Shown here: one piece after another, positions 7,472 through 15,500 of the stretch | Layout: every line of letters starts with the position of its first letter | How positions within the stretch are numbered: the first letter of the stretch is position 1 | Assembly: GCA_015060245.1 (NCBI GenBank) | Contig: SUYU01000003.1 | Location: forward strand, 1-64,000 | Direction of reading: 5' to 3' | DNA length: 64,000 nt | Source: Bacteroidales bacterium | GTDB taxonomy: Bacteria > Bacteroidota > Bacteroidia > Bacteroidales > UBA932 | Notes under the pieces: model-generated | What the model was told of the DNA's origin: nothing | Database searches by the model: none | The model's input: only the letters and a program-made list of their open reading frames with translations | Translations under genes and position numbers: made by a program

Positions 7472-8566
7472 TTAAAATTCCACATCAATTTCAGGAACCG
7501 TATTCCAGTCCATGATACTTACATTTGCAGAAACCGCCCCAAATTCGAGCAGTGAATCGGGATCTGATGTACCCGGACGTCTGATTACAAGTTCCACTGA
7601 ATATGAGGTGTTTCTCCTGACACCTGCATGTCCGTTTGCCGAATCATATCCAAAGCCCTCCCTGTTGATGCTCACAGGATAATAGTATGTTGTACCGTTC
7701 AGATCTGCCTGAACAACAAGTTTTGTGAACCTGTTCCGGGCATCTTCAGCCTCGAGCATATTCTCGTAACAATAGAAATAGTGCGATGTAGAGTATCCTT
7801 CGTCACCTATCTTCTGAGCGATATTGTCATGGAGCATTCCTTCCAATGCACACGACTCCACATCCTTCTGCACCAACATTCTGTAGTTCAAAACCGCTCC
7901 CTGCACAACACCTGCTCCGGTTGAGAAGGCTACCTCCCCAACGGCATTAATCAGATATGCTTTCACATTTTCAAGTCTCTGACCCTCGTATGGAGTGCCG
8001 GCAAAATCTGTCCTTATTCCCGACAAATGGACTCGTGCCACACACCTGGAAATCTCCACATCAACATCAGTCTCACCCTTTACCTGCGCTACAGCGCTGC
8101 CCGACATTGAAAAACTCTTGAGATCCTCCTTGACCAGTGAAGCCATCACCCCATTGAACTGCTCCAATGTATTGATTCCGGACCAGTCATCCTTATGGGA
8201 ATTGGCAATAACCCAAATCTGTTTTGAGCCTGCCACGCATTGCAACTTGATTCCTGACAGCGATGAAAGTTCGTTTGAATTGAACTTTTTGTAACTGTCA
8301 AGAGCCCCAGCGTCGGCCCCCTCATTCTTGAATATGAACACCTCCAGTGTATTAATGGTGTTGTCATCTGACTGAATGCCATGAGAGGTTCCCGTTGCCT
8401 TGGTTTTTGGCATGATTGAGAGGGAAATTACCCCCTGTCCGACCTCCGTTTCAGGCTCCCTGACAATCTGCTCCTCACACGAAACCATACATAATGTCAC
8501 CAATGCCGCAGCAACCGCTGCAGATCCCATTCCGGCCATCCTGGCCGCCTTTTTCATTAAATCCAT
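7472..8566 (-). CDS. Major fimbrillin (FimA/Mfa1-like lipoprotein precursor)
   Basis: 364 aa from the ATG of MDLMKKAARMAG; an ATG three codons later is also possible. The signal peptide ends in a lipobox, CMVSCEEQ, as expected for fimbrillins that are lipidated, exported and cleaved by an Arg-gingipain-like protease. Body motifs include TINTLEVFIFKNEG, KQIWVIANSH and CVARVHLSGI, followed by YYPVSINREG and RNTSYSVELVIRRPG near the end, typical of PF06321-type fimbrillins. The reading frame stays open upstream to 8668 through a 21-bp tandem repeat encoding NQSNQNF units. I treat that part as untranslated leader because it would push the signal peptide inward. Confidence 0.85.
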   Translation of the reverse strand: MDLMKKAARMAGMGSAAVAAALVTLCMVSCEEQIVREPETEVGQGVISLSIMPKTKATGTSHGIQSDDNTINTLEVFIFKNEGADAGALDSYKKFNSNELSSLSGIKLQCVAGSKQIWVIANSHKDDWSGINTLEQFNGVMASLVKEDLKSFSMSGSAVAQVKGETDVDVEISRCVARVHLSGIRTDFAGTPYEGQRLENVKAYLINAVGEVAFSTGAGVVQGAVLNYRMLVQKDVESCALEGMLHDNIAQKIGDEGYSTSHYFYCYENMLEAEDARNRFTKLVVQADLNGTTYYYPVSINREGFGYDSANGHAGVRRNTSYSVELVIRRPGTSDPDSLLEFGAVSANVSIMDWNTVPEIDVEF

Positions 8567-8576
8567 AATTGTCAAT

Positions 8577-8639
8577 TTTTGATTTGATTGGTTAAAATTT
8601 TGATTTGATTGGTTAAAATTTTGATTTGATTGATTAAAC
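8577..8639. repeat. Three tandem copies of a 21-bp repeat before the fimbrillin gene
   Basis: Units at 8577-8597 and 8598-8618 are identical; 8619-8639 differs in its last bases. The unit on the plus strand is ttttgatttgattggttaaa plus one a. The array lies in the 106-nt gap between the OmpA/TPR lipoprotein gene and the fimbrillin start. Its length is a multiple of three and the frame is open, so copy-number change would not shift a frame. An effect on mRNA leader or promoter spacing is more likely. Confidence 0.9.
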
Positions 8640-8672
8640 ATATAATAATTGGCCAATTGTTTTTCCAACTCT

Positions 8673-10646
8673 TCAATGGAGATTGTACTCCTTCAAAAGG
8701 TGCGCTATTTCGGGATCGAGATTTCCCCTGTGCCTCATTGAGGGATTGCACTCAACCGAGCGCATGAAGCACTCCACAGCCCTCTTTCCATTGCCCAGTC
8801 TTGCGTATGCTACAGATTTCATATACTCCGATGCCGCACTCTCCGGGAGCGCGTTCAGGACCTCCAGGGCCGAACCGTTATAATCCATGCAGAGAAGTGC
8901 CACGGCAGAATTCAGGTCTCTATATGGGCGCAGAAGCGTAACGGCCTTACCATAGTCCATATCAACAAGGGCCGCCACTCCGGCCATATATGAGGTATCT
9001 ATTTCAGTTGTATGCACTGTATCCTTGAGCATGCCCTTCCTGTGCATGTAAAAATCAAATTTCACACACCTGAGCAATGGATAGAGTTCATCCCTGATAT
9101 AGCCGTACGATGGCGACTCCATCATCTTGCTCTCCCTTTTGTCGGGGTCTGCAATCTCAAAGCACATTTCCATAAACTCCTTGTCAGCAATCAGGGAATC
9201 CTTTCGTATGAGGCTGTGGAGCCTCTCCCACCCTTCGGCAATCCAGCCGGTCCTTATCTTGGTGTCAAGTTCCTCACTCGTATTCCTTGCACCCTGCATT
9301 TTGTCTGCTCCTGCCATGTCGCCCTCCAATGAGAGTTCCCAATACTCTGAATTGTTCTCTACAAGATGAGACTTGACGTGCTCCTTGAAGTACTCCCTTA
9401 CAGCCCAAGCACGCATCCTGGCCAACATTTCATTTGTCCGGAGAGTTCCTTCCGGAGAGCAGGATGCTGTGATAAGCAATGAATCAACCACATAACTCTT
9501 GTCACCAAGAATATTTGCAATGTTCTTCTTGAGGAGCCCTATCTCCGCATAATTATCGCGCAGGGTATCACATATCTCATGTGAACCTGTTCTGAAATCA
9601 ATATATGAGATTGTATTTGCCGTAAGGTTCCTCTCAACAACCCGTTTTATGTACCTGACAGACCTCTCAGCAAAATAGGTAAGCGAACTGATATAGTAGG
9701 TAAGAGGCTCTGCCGCCGCCATTGTATAGATGCATTTGTCTGACCGGTATATCTCACCGCCAAGGGTCAGATCAACCCTTTTGAGTCCCCTCTTTGCCTT
9801 TATGGTATGGGTATAGCGGTAAAGGAGCGAACTGTCGGGATTATGAAGGACAGAGTCAAGCCTCACACCCCCCTTTTCAATTGGCACCTTTACATACTTT
9901 GCAAACATTCTCTCCTTATCGGCAATCCTGCGCTCATTCCTTCTTATCAGATGCCCGCGGGTGTAATGGTCAACCACTTCGTTTTTAGTTACTCCAAAAA
10001 GATTTGAAACAATTGCCGCATCAACGAATGAAGTATCGCCCTTCAGTTTTGCCACCTCCGTAAAATTGCGCTCAATAAAGAGTTCCAGCAGCCTTCTGTG
10101 AGTGTAGGTTGATATGAAATCGGCATCCTCCGGAATTATGGAGTTCAGAAACTTTTCATACAGTTCATACCCGCGCAGTTGCTCCTCCCTGTAACGTGAA
10201 CCTGTAATGAGAATTTTATCAAGTTGCACTCTCCTTCCAAGATAATCCAGCACCGGAGTCATCCTCACTTGCCAATCCGATGCAATCATCTCCTTTGGTA
10301 CCTTCACATCAAAGGCCAGATCAACATAACCGTTCCTTTCGGCAACATTAAGGAACCTTGCCTCAACCACAACGGCAGAGAGTTTGTCTGAAATGACCAT
10401 TTCGCCATACTCATCATCCTTCTCGGCATCCATTACGTAGACCTTGCCCAACCTGTCAACCACAGCAACCCTATCCTGCGGTGCAAACTCAGGCAATGAG
10501 TCTGACAAATCACGCATTCCCGATTCTCCGGCAATTGAAAGAGCGGCAGAAACATTGTTCCTGGAGAGTTCCTTGAGTCTCCGGCTGCCGCCACACGACA
10601 CCATAAAAAGCGCCATAACACACAAAATCAACACATTCCTTTCCAT
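8673..10646 (-). CDS. Fimbria-associated lipoprotein with OmpA-like and TPR segments
   Basis: 657 aa. A short lipoprotein signal ends at MVSCGGS. The N-terminal half is beta-rich and of a kind usually found beside fimbrillin genes (DUF3868-like). Around residues 395-430 the sequence LLITASCSPEGTLRTNEML followed by RMRAWAVREY resembles the OmpA/MotB peptidoglycan-binding fold (SPEG..N..L..RA). The last 110 residues look like TPR helices (VALVDMDYGKAVTLL, SVAYARLGNGKRAVECF). It sits 5 nt after the DUF3575 gene. I infer a periplasmic link between the fimbrial export site and peptidoglycan. The family assignment is by pattern, not by search. Confidence 0.6.
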   Translation of the reverse strand: MERNVLILCVMALFMVSCGGSRRLKELSRNNVSAALSIAGESGMRDLSDSLPEFAPQDRVAVVDRLGKVYVMDAEKDDEYGEMVISDKLSAVVVEARFLNVAERNGYVDLAFDVKVPKEMIASDWQVRMTPVLDYLGRRVQLDKILITGSRYREEQLRGYELYEKFLNSIIPEDADFISTYTHRRLLELFIERNFTEVAKLKGDTSFVDAAIVSNLFGVTKNEVVDHYTRGHLIRRNERRIADKERMFAKYVKVPIEKGGVRLDSVLHNPDSSLLYRYTHTIKAKRGLKRVDLTLGGEIYRSDKCIYTMAAAEPLTYYISSLTYFAERSVRYIKRVVERNLTANTISYIDFRTGSHEICDTLRDNYAEIGLLKKNIANILGDKSYVVDSLLITASCSPEGTLRTNEMLARMRAWAVREYFKEHVKSHLVENNSEYWELSLEGDMAGADKMQGARNTSEELDTKIRTGWIAEGWERLHSLIRKDSLIADKEFMEMCFEIADPDKRESKMMESPSYGYIRDELYPLLRCVKFDFYMHRKGMLKDTVHTTEIDTSYMAGVAALVDMDYGKAVTLLRPYRDLNSAVALLCMDYNGSALEVLNALPESAASEYMKSVAYARLGNGKRAVECFMRSVECNPSMRHRGNLDPEIAHLLKEYNLH

Positions 10647-10651
10647 ATCAC

Positions 10652-11248
10652 CTAAAACATATATGATAACTGCACAAGAATATTGTTTGGAGCCACAAAG
10701 AGCCTCTTACCCTTCTTCTCCATTTTTCCACACTTTGTACAACTGTACTTACTATAGTCTGCAAGGCCACCCATTACCCCGGCGCCAAAATCAATATTGA
10801 GCCTTTTTGTAAGCATAAGGGCATATCCTCCGCCAAACGTAATTCCAAAGGCATCGCCCTCCGTACTCTTCTGTGAGATAATTCCTCCTACATTATATTT
10901 GCTGTAACCGGCCTGGCCTGAAAGGAACCACCCTGACCATGTATGCCAGAACCAATATCTGCATCCTGCCGAAAGAGTTGCCTGACGGTTCTGGAACTGA
11001 TCCTCCCTGCCCTCCCTGTATGTAAAAGGATTATATTTTGCCTGGAGATAAACGGAGAAATGTCGGGAGACTCCTAAACCAATCTCACCATTGATTGTTC
11101 CAAGATTGGCATACCCCAAAAGATTTGTGGCCACTGAAAGCCGCTGGGCGTATAGTGTTCCGCAACTTGCAGCAATAAAAAAGATCAGAGGTAAAACCGC
11201 TTTAAAGATCCCTGGCCTACCCAATTTGAAAAATTTGTATCCACACAT
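10652..11248 (-). CDS. DUF3575 outer-membrane beta-barrel protein, first gene of the fimbrial operon
   Basis: 198 aa from the ATG of MCGYKFFKLG; the frame extends upstream to 11347, but those codons lack a signal-like start and contain a likely -7 box. A signal peptide precedes YAQRLSVATNLLGYANLGTI, the usual DUF3575 opening ('vkTNLLyda...'). An eight-strand-like barrel pattern follows (SVYLQAKYNPFTY, RYWFWHTWSGWFLSGQAGY, FGGGYALMLTKRLNIDFGAG) and the protein ends in an aromatic, YMF. DUF3575 proteins commonly precede fimbrillin genes in Bacteroidales. Confidence 0.8.
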   Translation of the reverse strand: MCGYKFFKLGRPGIFKAVLPLIFFIAASCGTLYAQRLSVATNLLGYANLGTINGEIGLGVSRHFSVYLQAKYNPFTYREGREDQFQNRQATLSAGCRYWFWHTWSGWFLSGQAGYSKYNVGGIISQKSTEGDAFGITFGGGYALMLTKRLNIDFGAGVMGGLADYSKYSCTKCGKMEKKGKRLFVAPNNILVQLSYMF

Positions 11249-11272
11249 AAAATTTGCCTTTAAAATTTTGTG

Positions 11273-11280
11273 CGAAACTA
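11273..11280 (-). promoter_or_regulatory. Possible -7 box (TAGTTTCG, minus strand) of the fimbrial operon
   Basis: On the minus strand the bases read TAGTTTCG, one change from TAnnTTTG, 25 nt upstream of the chosen DUF3575 start at 11248. No -33 motif at normal spacing is evident. Confidence 0.4.
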
Positions 11281-11408
11281 CTCCCTGCTGCCGGAAAAGG
11301 AGTGCATAAAAGACAAAAGAGAAGTTTTGTAAAACGTTTTTATACAATTATGGAAATTGGGACATTTATGTAAAAAAAGAGATAAAAATTTAAAAAAAAA
11401 GAGAAGAA

Positions 11409-11978
11409 ATGGAGAACATTTTAATTTATCTTACCGACAAATACCACGGATGTTTCAAATACTGGTGGCTTGCACTCACCCTTGGAATCATTCTGCTTAT
11501 ACTTGGAGTGCTCACATTCATCTTTCCATTCACAAGTTACATTACAATGTCAATAATTTTTGGCATAACAATACTTGTATCGGGCATTTTCTACATAGTC
11601 ATGTCGGCATCAAAAAGCCTTAAAGGACGTGGTTGGCTCCTCATTTCAGGATTGATAGAACTTGCTTTGGGTGTAATACTCACATTGTGGCCATCGGTTG
11701 CAGCACTGATTCTCCCTTACGTTCTTGGTTTCTGGCTTATGTTCAAAGGTTTTACACTTATAGGAATCGGGAGCGACATGAGCGACATCAAGGGTTCAGG
11801 CTGGGGCTGGACAATTCTCTGGGCTCTCGGCATCATAATCTGCTCATTCATAATTATCCTCTACCCTATAATTTTTGGAATGGAGGCAGTATTGATATGG
11901 GTAGGAATATCTCTCCTTGTATCGGGCGGTTCACTCATCAGTTTCTCAATAAACCTCAAAAGGGGCATCAAGGCTTGA
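11409..11978 (+). CDS. HdeD family (DUF308) membrane protein
   Basis: 189 aa with six predicted membrane spans in paired repeats. Segments such as WLALTLGIILLILGVLTFIF, TMSIIFGITILVSGIFYIV and GLIELALGVILTLWPSVA carry the DUF308 pattern (G...l.lG...l..P). In E. coli HdeD belongs to the acid-resistance island, but the function in Bacteroidota is not established. It stands alone between the fimbrial operon (divergent) and the porin gene (convergent). Confidence 0.8.
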   Translation: MENILIYLTDKYHGCFKYWWLALTLGIILLILGVLTFIFPFTSYITMSIIFGITILVSGIFYIVMSASKSLKGRGWLLISGLIELALGVILTLWPSVAALILPYVLGFWLMFKGFTLIGIGSDMSDIKGSGWGWTILWALGIIICSFIIILYPIIFGMEAVLIWVGISLLVSGGSLISFSINLKRGIKA

Positions 11979-12054
11979 AGGTGCAGCATCCTGTTACACT
12001 GAATACAATATAAATTTAGAATCCTCACATTCCGTCAAGCGGAGATGCCTCAAA

Positions 12055-12150
12055 AGCCCCTTATCAAACAACAAATCCCTGTCAGAGTATAAGAGTATAT
12101 TCTAACAGGGATTTGCTATTCATAGAGATGACTTTTTGGTCAACCTCATT
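12055..12150. repeat. Intergenic repeat element A with strong hairpin (bidirectional terminator-like)
   Basis: Arms at 12073-12086 (AAATCCCTGTCAGA) and 12101-12114 (TCTAACAGGGATTT) pair with one mismatch. The flanks, including AGAGATGACTT on the right and caaacaacaaa on the left, closely match a second copy at 30895-30985. It lies between convergent genes (HdeD-like, + and porin, -), so it can serve as a terminator for both. Confidence 0.75.
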
Positions 12151-12219
12151 CATTAATATAACTTTGGGCCCACCCTTTGATAACCGGGTCCATGGGCTTC
12201 GGATTCTCTGTACCTTCTC

Positions 12220-13551
12220 TCAGAAATTGACCCTCACTGCGGTCTGGATCCTGTTGTTGTGCCGGAACTCCCCGCTTAGATTCTCCCTGCAGCCCCAAAG
12301 ATACTCTACACCTGTCCTTACGGAAGGGGTGAGATTATAGAAGATATTGGCAACAACATATTGCGCCGATTTATAAGTGGCTGAAGGTTCTGTTTGAGGT
12401 GTGTCAGCCTTTACGAAACTGTAGGTTGCAGAGGTGAACATCCTTGAATTCACCTGCCATTGGAGAGCGGCATAGGCACCCCAGGCCTCAACTGGTCTCA
12501 TTTTATAGTAATGCTCTCCATAAGGGCCCGATGCAAATCCTCCAATCCTTTTCATAACCGGAACCATATCGAGTCCATATCCCTGGATGTCCTGTATATA
12601 ACTTGCTATTCCCTTGCCATAAACGCCCTGGTAATAGAGTGTAACCTTTGAATTGAAAGGGATTGCACCACTGGCCTTTACACCGTAACCAAATCCGTTG
12701 TGCCTGCCATCATCCTTCTCCTGGTAGATCATGTTCCTTAAAAGGCCACTCATTCTCAACCAACCCTTTCCGTCGGCCCAACTGTACTGGAGATAGAAAG
12801 GAATATCCGGAATTCTCTGGTTGATTGCATAGACACCTCCATTATATGTGGCATCCACTACCGGAAGTTCAAGTCCTATACCAGCCTTCCAATGCCGGTT
12901 GAATTCATGCTGGTAATCAAGTACGGTATTGAAGAGGAAGGTCATTGAATTTGGTCCCTGCTGGTCAATTGTAGGGGCCGATGCTGCACCATCTGTAAAG
13001 AGACTTGTATTGTAGCCCAAAAGGAAGCCCCTGTAGGTTATGTAAGCCGCCTTTAGGGAGAATCCGTAATTGTTGTCCGCACCTGCGAAGTTGAAATTTA
13101 TATAGCCTCCTATCTGGTCTTTTGTATGGGGCAGGGCGACAAAGTTGAAAAACATGTTTGTGGCAGCAGCGCTCATCTGAAAAAGTGAACCGTTGCCGGC
13201 AGGGTCAGCCATCGGGATCATTGAGGTCTCAAAACAGTTTGCGTTGTCTATAGGATTTCCTGTATCATAACTCAACGACGCCTTTATATAACCGCCTATA
13301 CCAAGATAGAATTTGCGTTCTTTGCCAATTATTGCAAATCTTGGCATATCCGGTGCTCCGAAATAGTTTGGGGCATTGTCGTACAAGACTTTTACAATTA
13401 GGGTATCCTTGTTGGCATTGCCAACTATCTTGTACTCCTCGGGCAACTGCTCTACCCAACTGCCATTTTGAGCAACAGCATCATCTACCGCTGTAAATGA
13501 TGCTGCTGTTGTTACGGCAAGAGTGAAAATGCGTATTATACTCTTTTTCAT
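12220..13551 (-). CDS. DcaP-like outer-membrane porin
   Basis: 443 aa with a signal peptide (cleavage near AVAQNGS). The mature protein opens with a short linker, then KFYLGIGGYIKASLSYDTG and alternating amphipathic strands (NNYGFSLKAAYITYRGFLLGY, RMFTSATYSFVKAD) and ends in VRVNF with a terminal Phe, as expected for a 16-strand barrel. The sequence order resembles the DcaP-type trimeric porins (PF19577), which pass small anionic solutes. The substrate is unknown. It lies 33 nt downstream of the OmpA-family gene, so the two may be co-transcribed. Confidence 0.65.
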   Translation of the reverse strand: MKKSIIRIFTLAVTTAASFTAVDDAVAQNGSWVEQLPEEYKIVGNANKDTLIVKVLYDNAPNYFGAPDMPRFAIIGKERKFYLGIGGYIKASLSYDTGNPIDNANCFETSMIPMADPAGNGSLFQMSAAATNMFFNFVALPHTKDQIGGYINFNFAGADNNYGFSLKAAYITYRGFLLGYNTSLFTDGAASAPTIDQQGPNSMTFLFNTVLDYQHEFNRHWKAGIGLELPVVDATYNGGVYAINQRIPDIPFYLQYSWADGKGWLRMSGLLRNMIYQEKDDGRHNGFGYGVKASGAIPFNSKVTLYYQGVYGKGIASYIQDIQGYGLDMVPVMKRIGGFASGPYGEHYYKMRPVEAWGAYAALQWQVNSRMFTSATYSFVKADTPQTEPSATYKSAQYVVANIFYNLTPSVRTGVEYLWGCRENLSGEFRHNNRIQTAVRVNF

Positions 13552-13584
13552 ACTCCTGACTCTTTAATTGATTGTTATACTACA

Positions 13585-14760
13585 CTATTTGTTATCTTCG
13601 ATTACCACAACCCTGTTGAGGGCTGCACCGCTGAATCGCTGGTCACTTGACCCTACAGCCTGGATTGTCAACTGTTCAGGGGCAACTCCAAACTTTTGTG
13701 TCAATGCCTCAAAGACTGCATTTCCGCGCTTCTCGCTCAATTTCTGGTTGAATGCAGGTGTACCTGTCTCTTTGTCGGCAGAAGCAAAGATAATGAACTG
13801 CCTGTCGGGAACCTGTTTGATGGCATCTGCAACATAACCGAGATTTACCATAGATTTTTCAGTAAGTTTTGCCTTGCCTATTTCAAAGAAGATAGCCAAA
13901 TCAGGAAGGATTGCATGAACCTCCTTCACAACCTCAGGTGCTTTGCCCCTTTCAGCAGCCAACTCACGGGCCAAGGACTCCCTTGCAGCCTGTGCGCTTG
14001 ACAATCTGCGCTGCAAATCATTGATGGTCTCTATGAACTCTGTATTGTCATCAACTACAATGATGTCTGATGCCCTCTGGAAACTCCTGACAGGAAAATT
14101 GTAGGTAATGCCTGCAGTTACAGACCCCATACCCTCAAATGCGGAGCCTTTTGATACAAAGTCAAAACGCTGGTGAACAACCATAAGCCTCATGTCAATG
14201 CTTATGTCAAATGCATCGGAGAGCCTCAAATTGTGCAACAGTCCCACACTTGCAGCCATCTCATTCCTGTCATCTTCATTTGCCCATGAGCGTGCCCAGC
14301 CAAATCCTGCATATGGGACAAAATCCCAGAACCTGTCACTTCTGTATCCGCTTATTGCATTTGAGATGTTCCAGAGAAAATCTGCATGGAGATTCATGAC
14401 ATTGAATTTCTCCTTATATATATCGCCCGAAACCAGGCCGTCGGAGTACGGAGTCATTCCCTGACTCCATCCCTTTGCCTGCAATCCCGAATATTGTACA
14501 CGGACACCTACCGCCGGTGTAATCCATTTTCCCAAAGAGATGTCCAAAGCGGGTGCAAGCCTCTTGCCAAATGAACCGTATGAATCATTTTCGCCCATAT
14601 AGACCTGGACTCCTCCACCTGCTGTAATGAACCAGTTATCAAAGAAACGGTTTGTAACATACGGTCCTCTTTTGGACTGTACATCAATGATTGTCTCACT
14701 TTGTGCGTAGGTAAAGATTGCGCACAACATTACGACTGACAATAAAAATACTTTTTTCAT
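13585..14760 (-). CDS. OmpA family outer-membrane protein (paralogue 1)
   Basis: 391 aa. The signal peptide ends at FTYAQSE. Then comes an N-terminal barrel (FFDNWFITAGGGVQVYMG, APALDISLGKWITPAVGVRVQYSG), a coiled linker (INDLQRRLSSAQAARESL) and a C-terminal OmpA domain (AIFFEIGKAKLTEKSMVNLG, FIIFASADKETGTPAFN, LSEKRGNAVFEAL). It holds the outer membrane to peptidoglycan and is probably abundant. It is collinear with the gene at 31009-32181, with many shared segments, so the pair are paralogues. It is followed closely by the DcaP-like porin gene. Confidence 0.9.
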   Translation of the reverse strand: MKKVFLLSVVMLCAIFTYAQSETIIDVQSKRGPYVTNRFFDNWFITAGGGVQVYMGENDSYGSFGKRLAPALDISLGKWITPAVGVRVQYSGLQAKGWSQGMTPYSDGLVSGDIYKEKFNVMNLHADFLWNISNAISGYRSDRFWDFVPYAGFGWARSWANEDDRNEMAASVGLLHNLRLSDAFDISIDMRLMVVHQRFDFVSKGSAFEGMGSVTAGITYNFPVRSFQRASDIIVVDDNTEFIETINDLQRRLSSAQAARESLARELAAERGKAPEVVKEVHAILPDLAIFFEIGKAKLTEKSMVNLGYVADAIKQVPDRQFIIFASADKETGTPAFNQKLSEKRGNAVFEALTQKFGVAPEQLTIQAVGSSDQRFSGAALNRVVVIEDNK

Positions 14761-14906
14761 AATACCTTGTTTTAATTACAACTTTAAATGGAAAACATAC
14801 AATTATCCGTTTTGTTCCACAGACGGGGGCTTTTTTAAAAATATGTGCACTCTCCAAACATTAGGAACAATTGTTTGTTCTGTAGTAGTACTAAAAAAAC
14901 AAGATC

Positions 14907-15500
14907 ATGAAGAGAATTTATTACCTATTTATTATGGTTGCTGCACTTATGTCAGGAAATTTCCAGGCACAGGCACAGAACAACGGGGGAGAACAACCCA
15001 TGAATGCGAAAGAGGCAAGAAAAGCCGAAAGGGCCATACGCAAAAAGATTGTTGCCGCAGAGAATCAGCAAGCATTTCAGGCTGCATTGCAGGCCTTGAA
15101 GGACCAATCCTTTGTTGTGGAGGTTGACCAACTTATCTTTCCGAGAGGAATGACAAAATTTGTACCTTCAACAACCAATTTCGTATCGATGAATGAAGGC
15201 AATGCCGTAATACAGATTGCAACCAGTTACTTCAGACCAGGTCCTAACGGCGTAGGCGGCATTACAGTAGAAGGAAGGCCATCTAATGTAACCATCAGTA
15301 CCGACAAGAAGGGCATTGTATACTACAATTTCATGGATCAGGGCATAGCGGTATCTGCCACTGTAAACATCCAGATGTTTCCAAACAGCAACAGGGCAAC
15401 CGTTACCATCTACCCTAATTTCAGCAACAATGTACTTACAATGACAGGAACAATTGTTCCTTATGATGAATCCACAATCTACAAAGGAATGGCCATCTAA
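14907..15500 (+). CDS. DUF4251 domain-containing secreted protein
   Basis: 197 aa with signal peptide (AALMSGNFQAQAQ). A charged helix follows (NAKEARKAERAIRKK), then a beta-rich domain with KDQSFVVEVDQLIFPRG, FVSMNEGNAVIQIATSY and GGITVEGRPSNVTISTDKKG, which is the DUF4251 pattern. Function unknown; probably periplasmic. Its TAA overlaps by two bases the stop codon of the convergent AddA gene. The 146-nt gap before it contains a perfect palindrome, aacaattgtt, at 14866-14875. Confidence 0.8.
   Translation: MKRIYYLFIMVAALMSGNFQAQAQNNGGEQPMNAKEARKAERAIRKKIVAAENQQAFQAALQALKDQSFVVEVDQLIFPRGMTKFVPSTTNFVSMNEGNAVIQIATSYFRPGPNGVGGITVEGRPSNVTISTDKKGIVYYNFMDQGIAVSATVNIQMFPNSNRATVTIYPNFSNNVLTMTGTIVPYDESTIYKGMAI

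Noticed and set aside
8577..8639. CRISPR array
   Set aside because: Units are directly adjacent with no spacers and there are no cas genes anywhere in the window.
8567..8668. N-terminal extension of fimbrillin with NQSNQNF repeats as real protein
   Set aside because: The signal peptide and lipobox start only after this part, and the extension is a tandem repeat in a leader position, so the internal ATG at 8566 is the better start.
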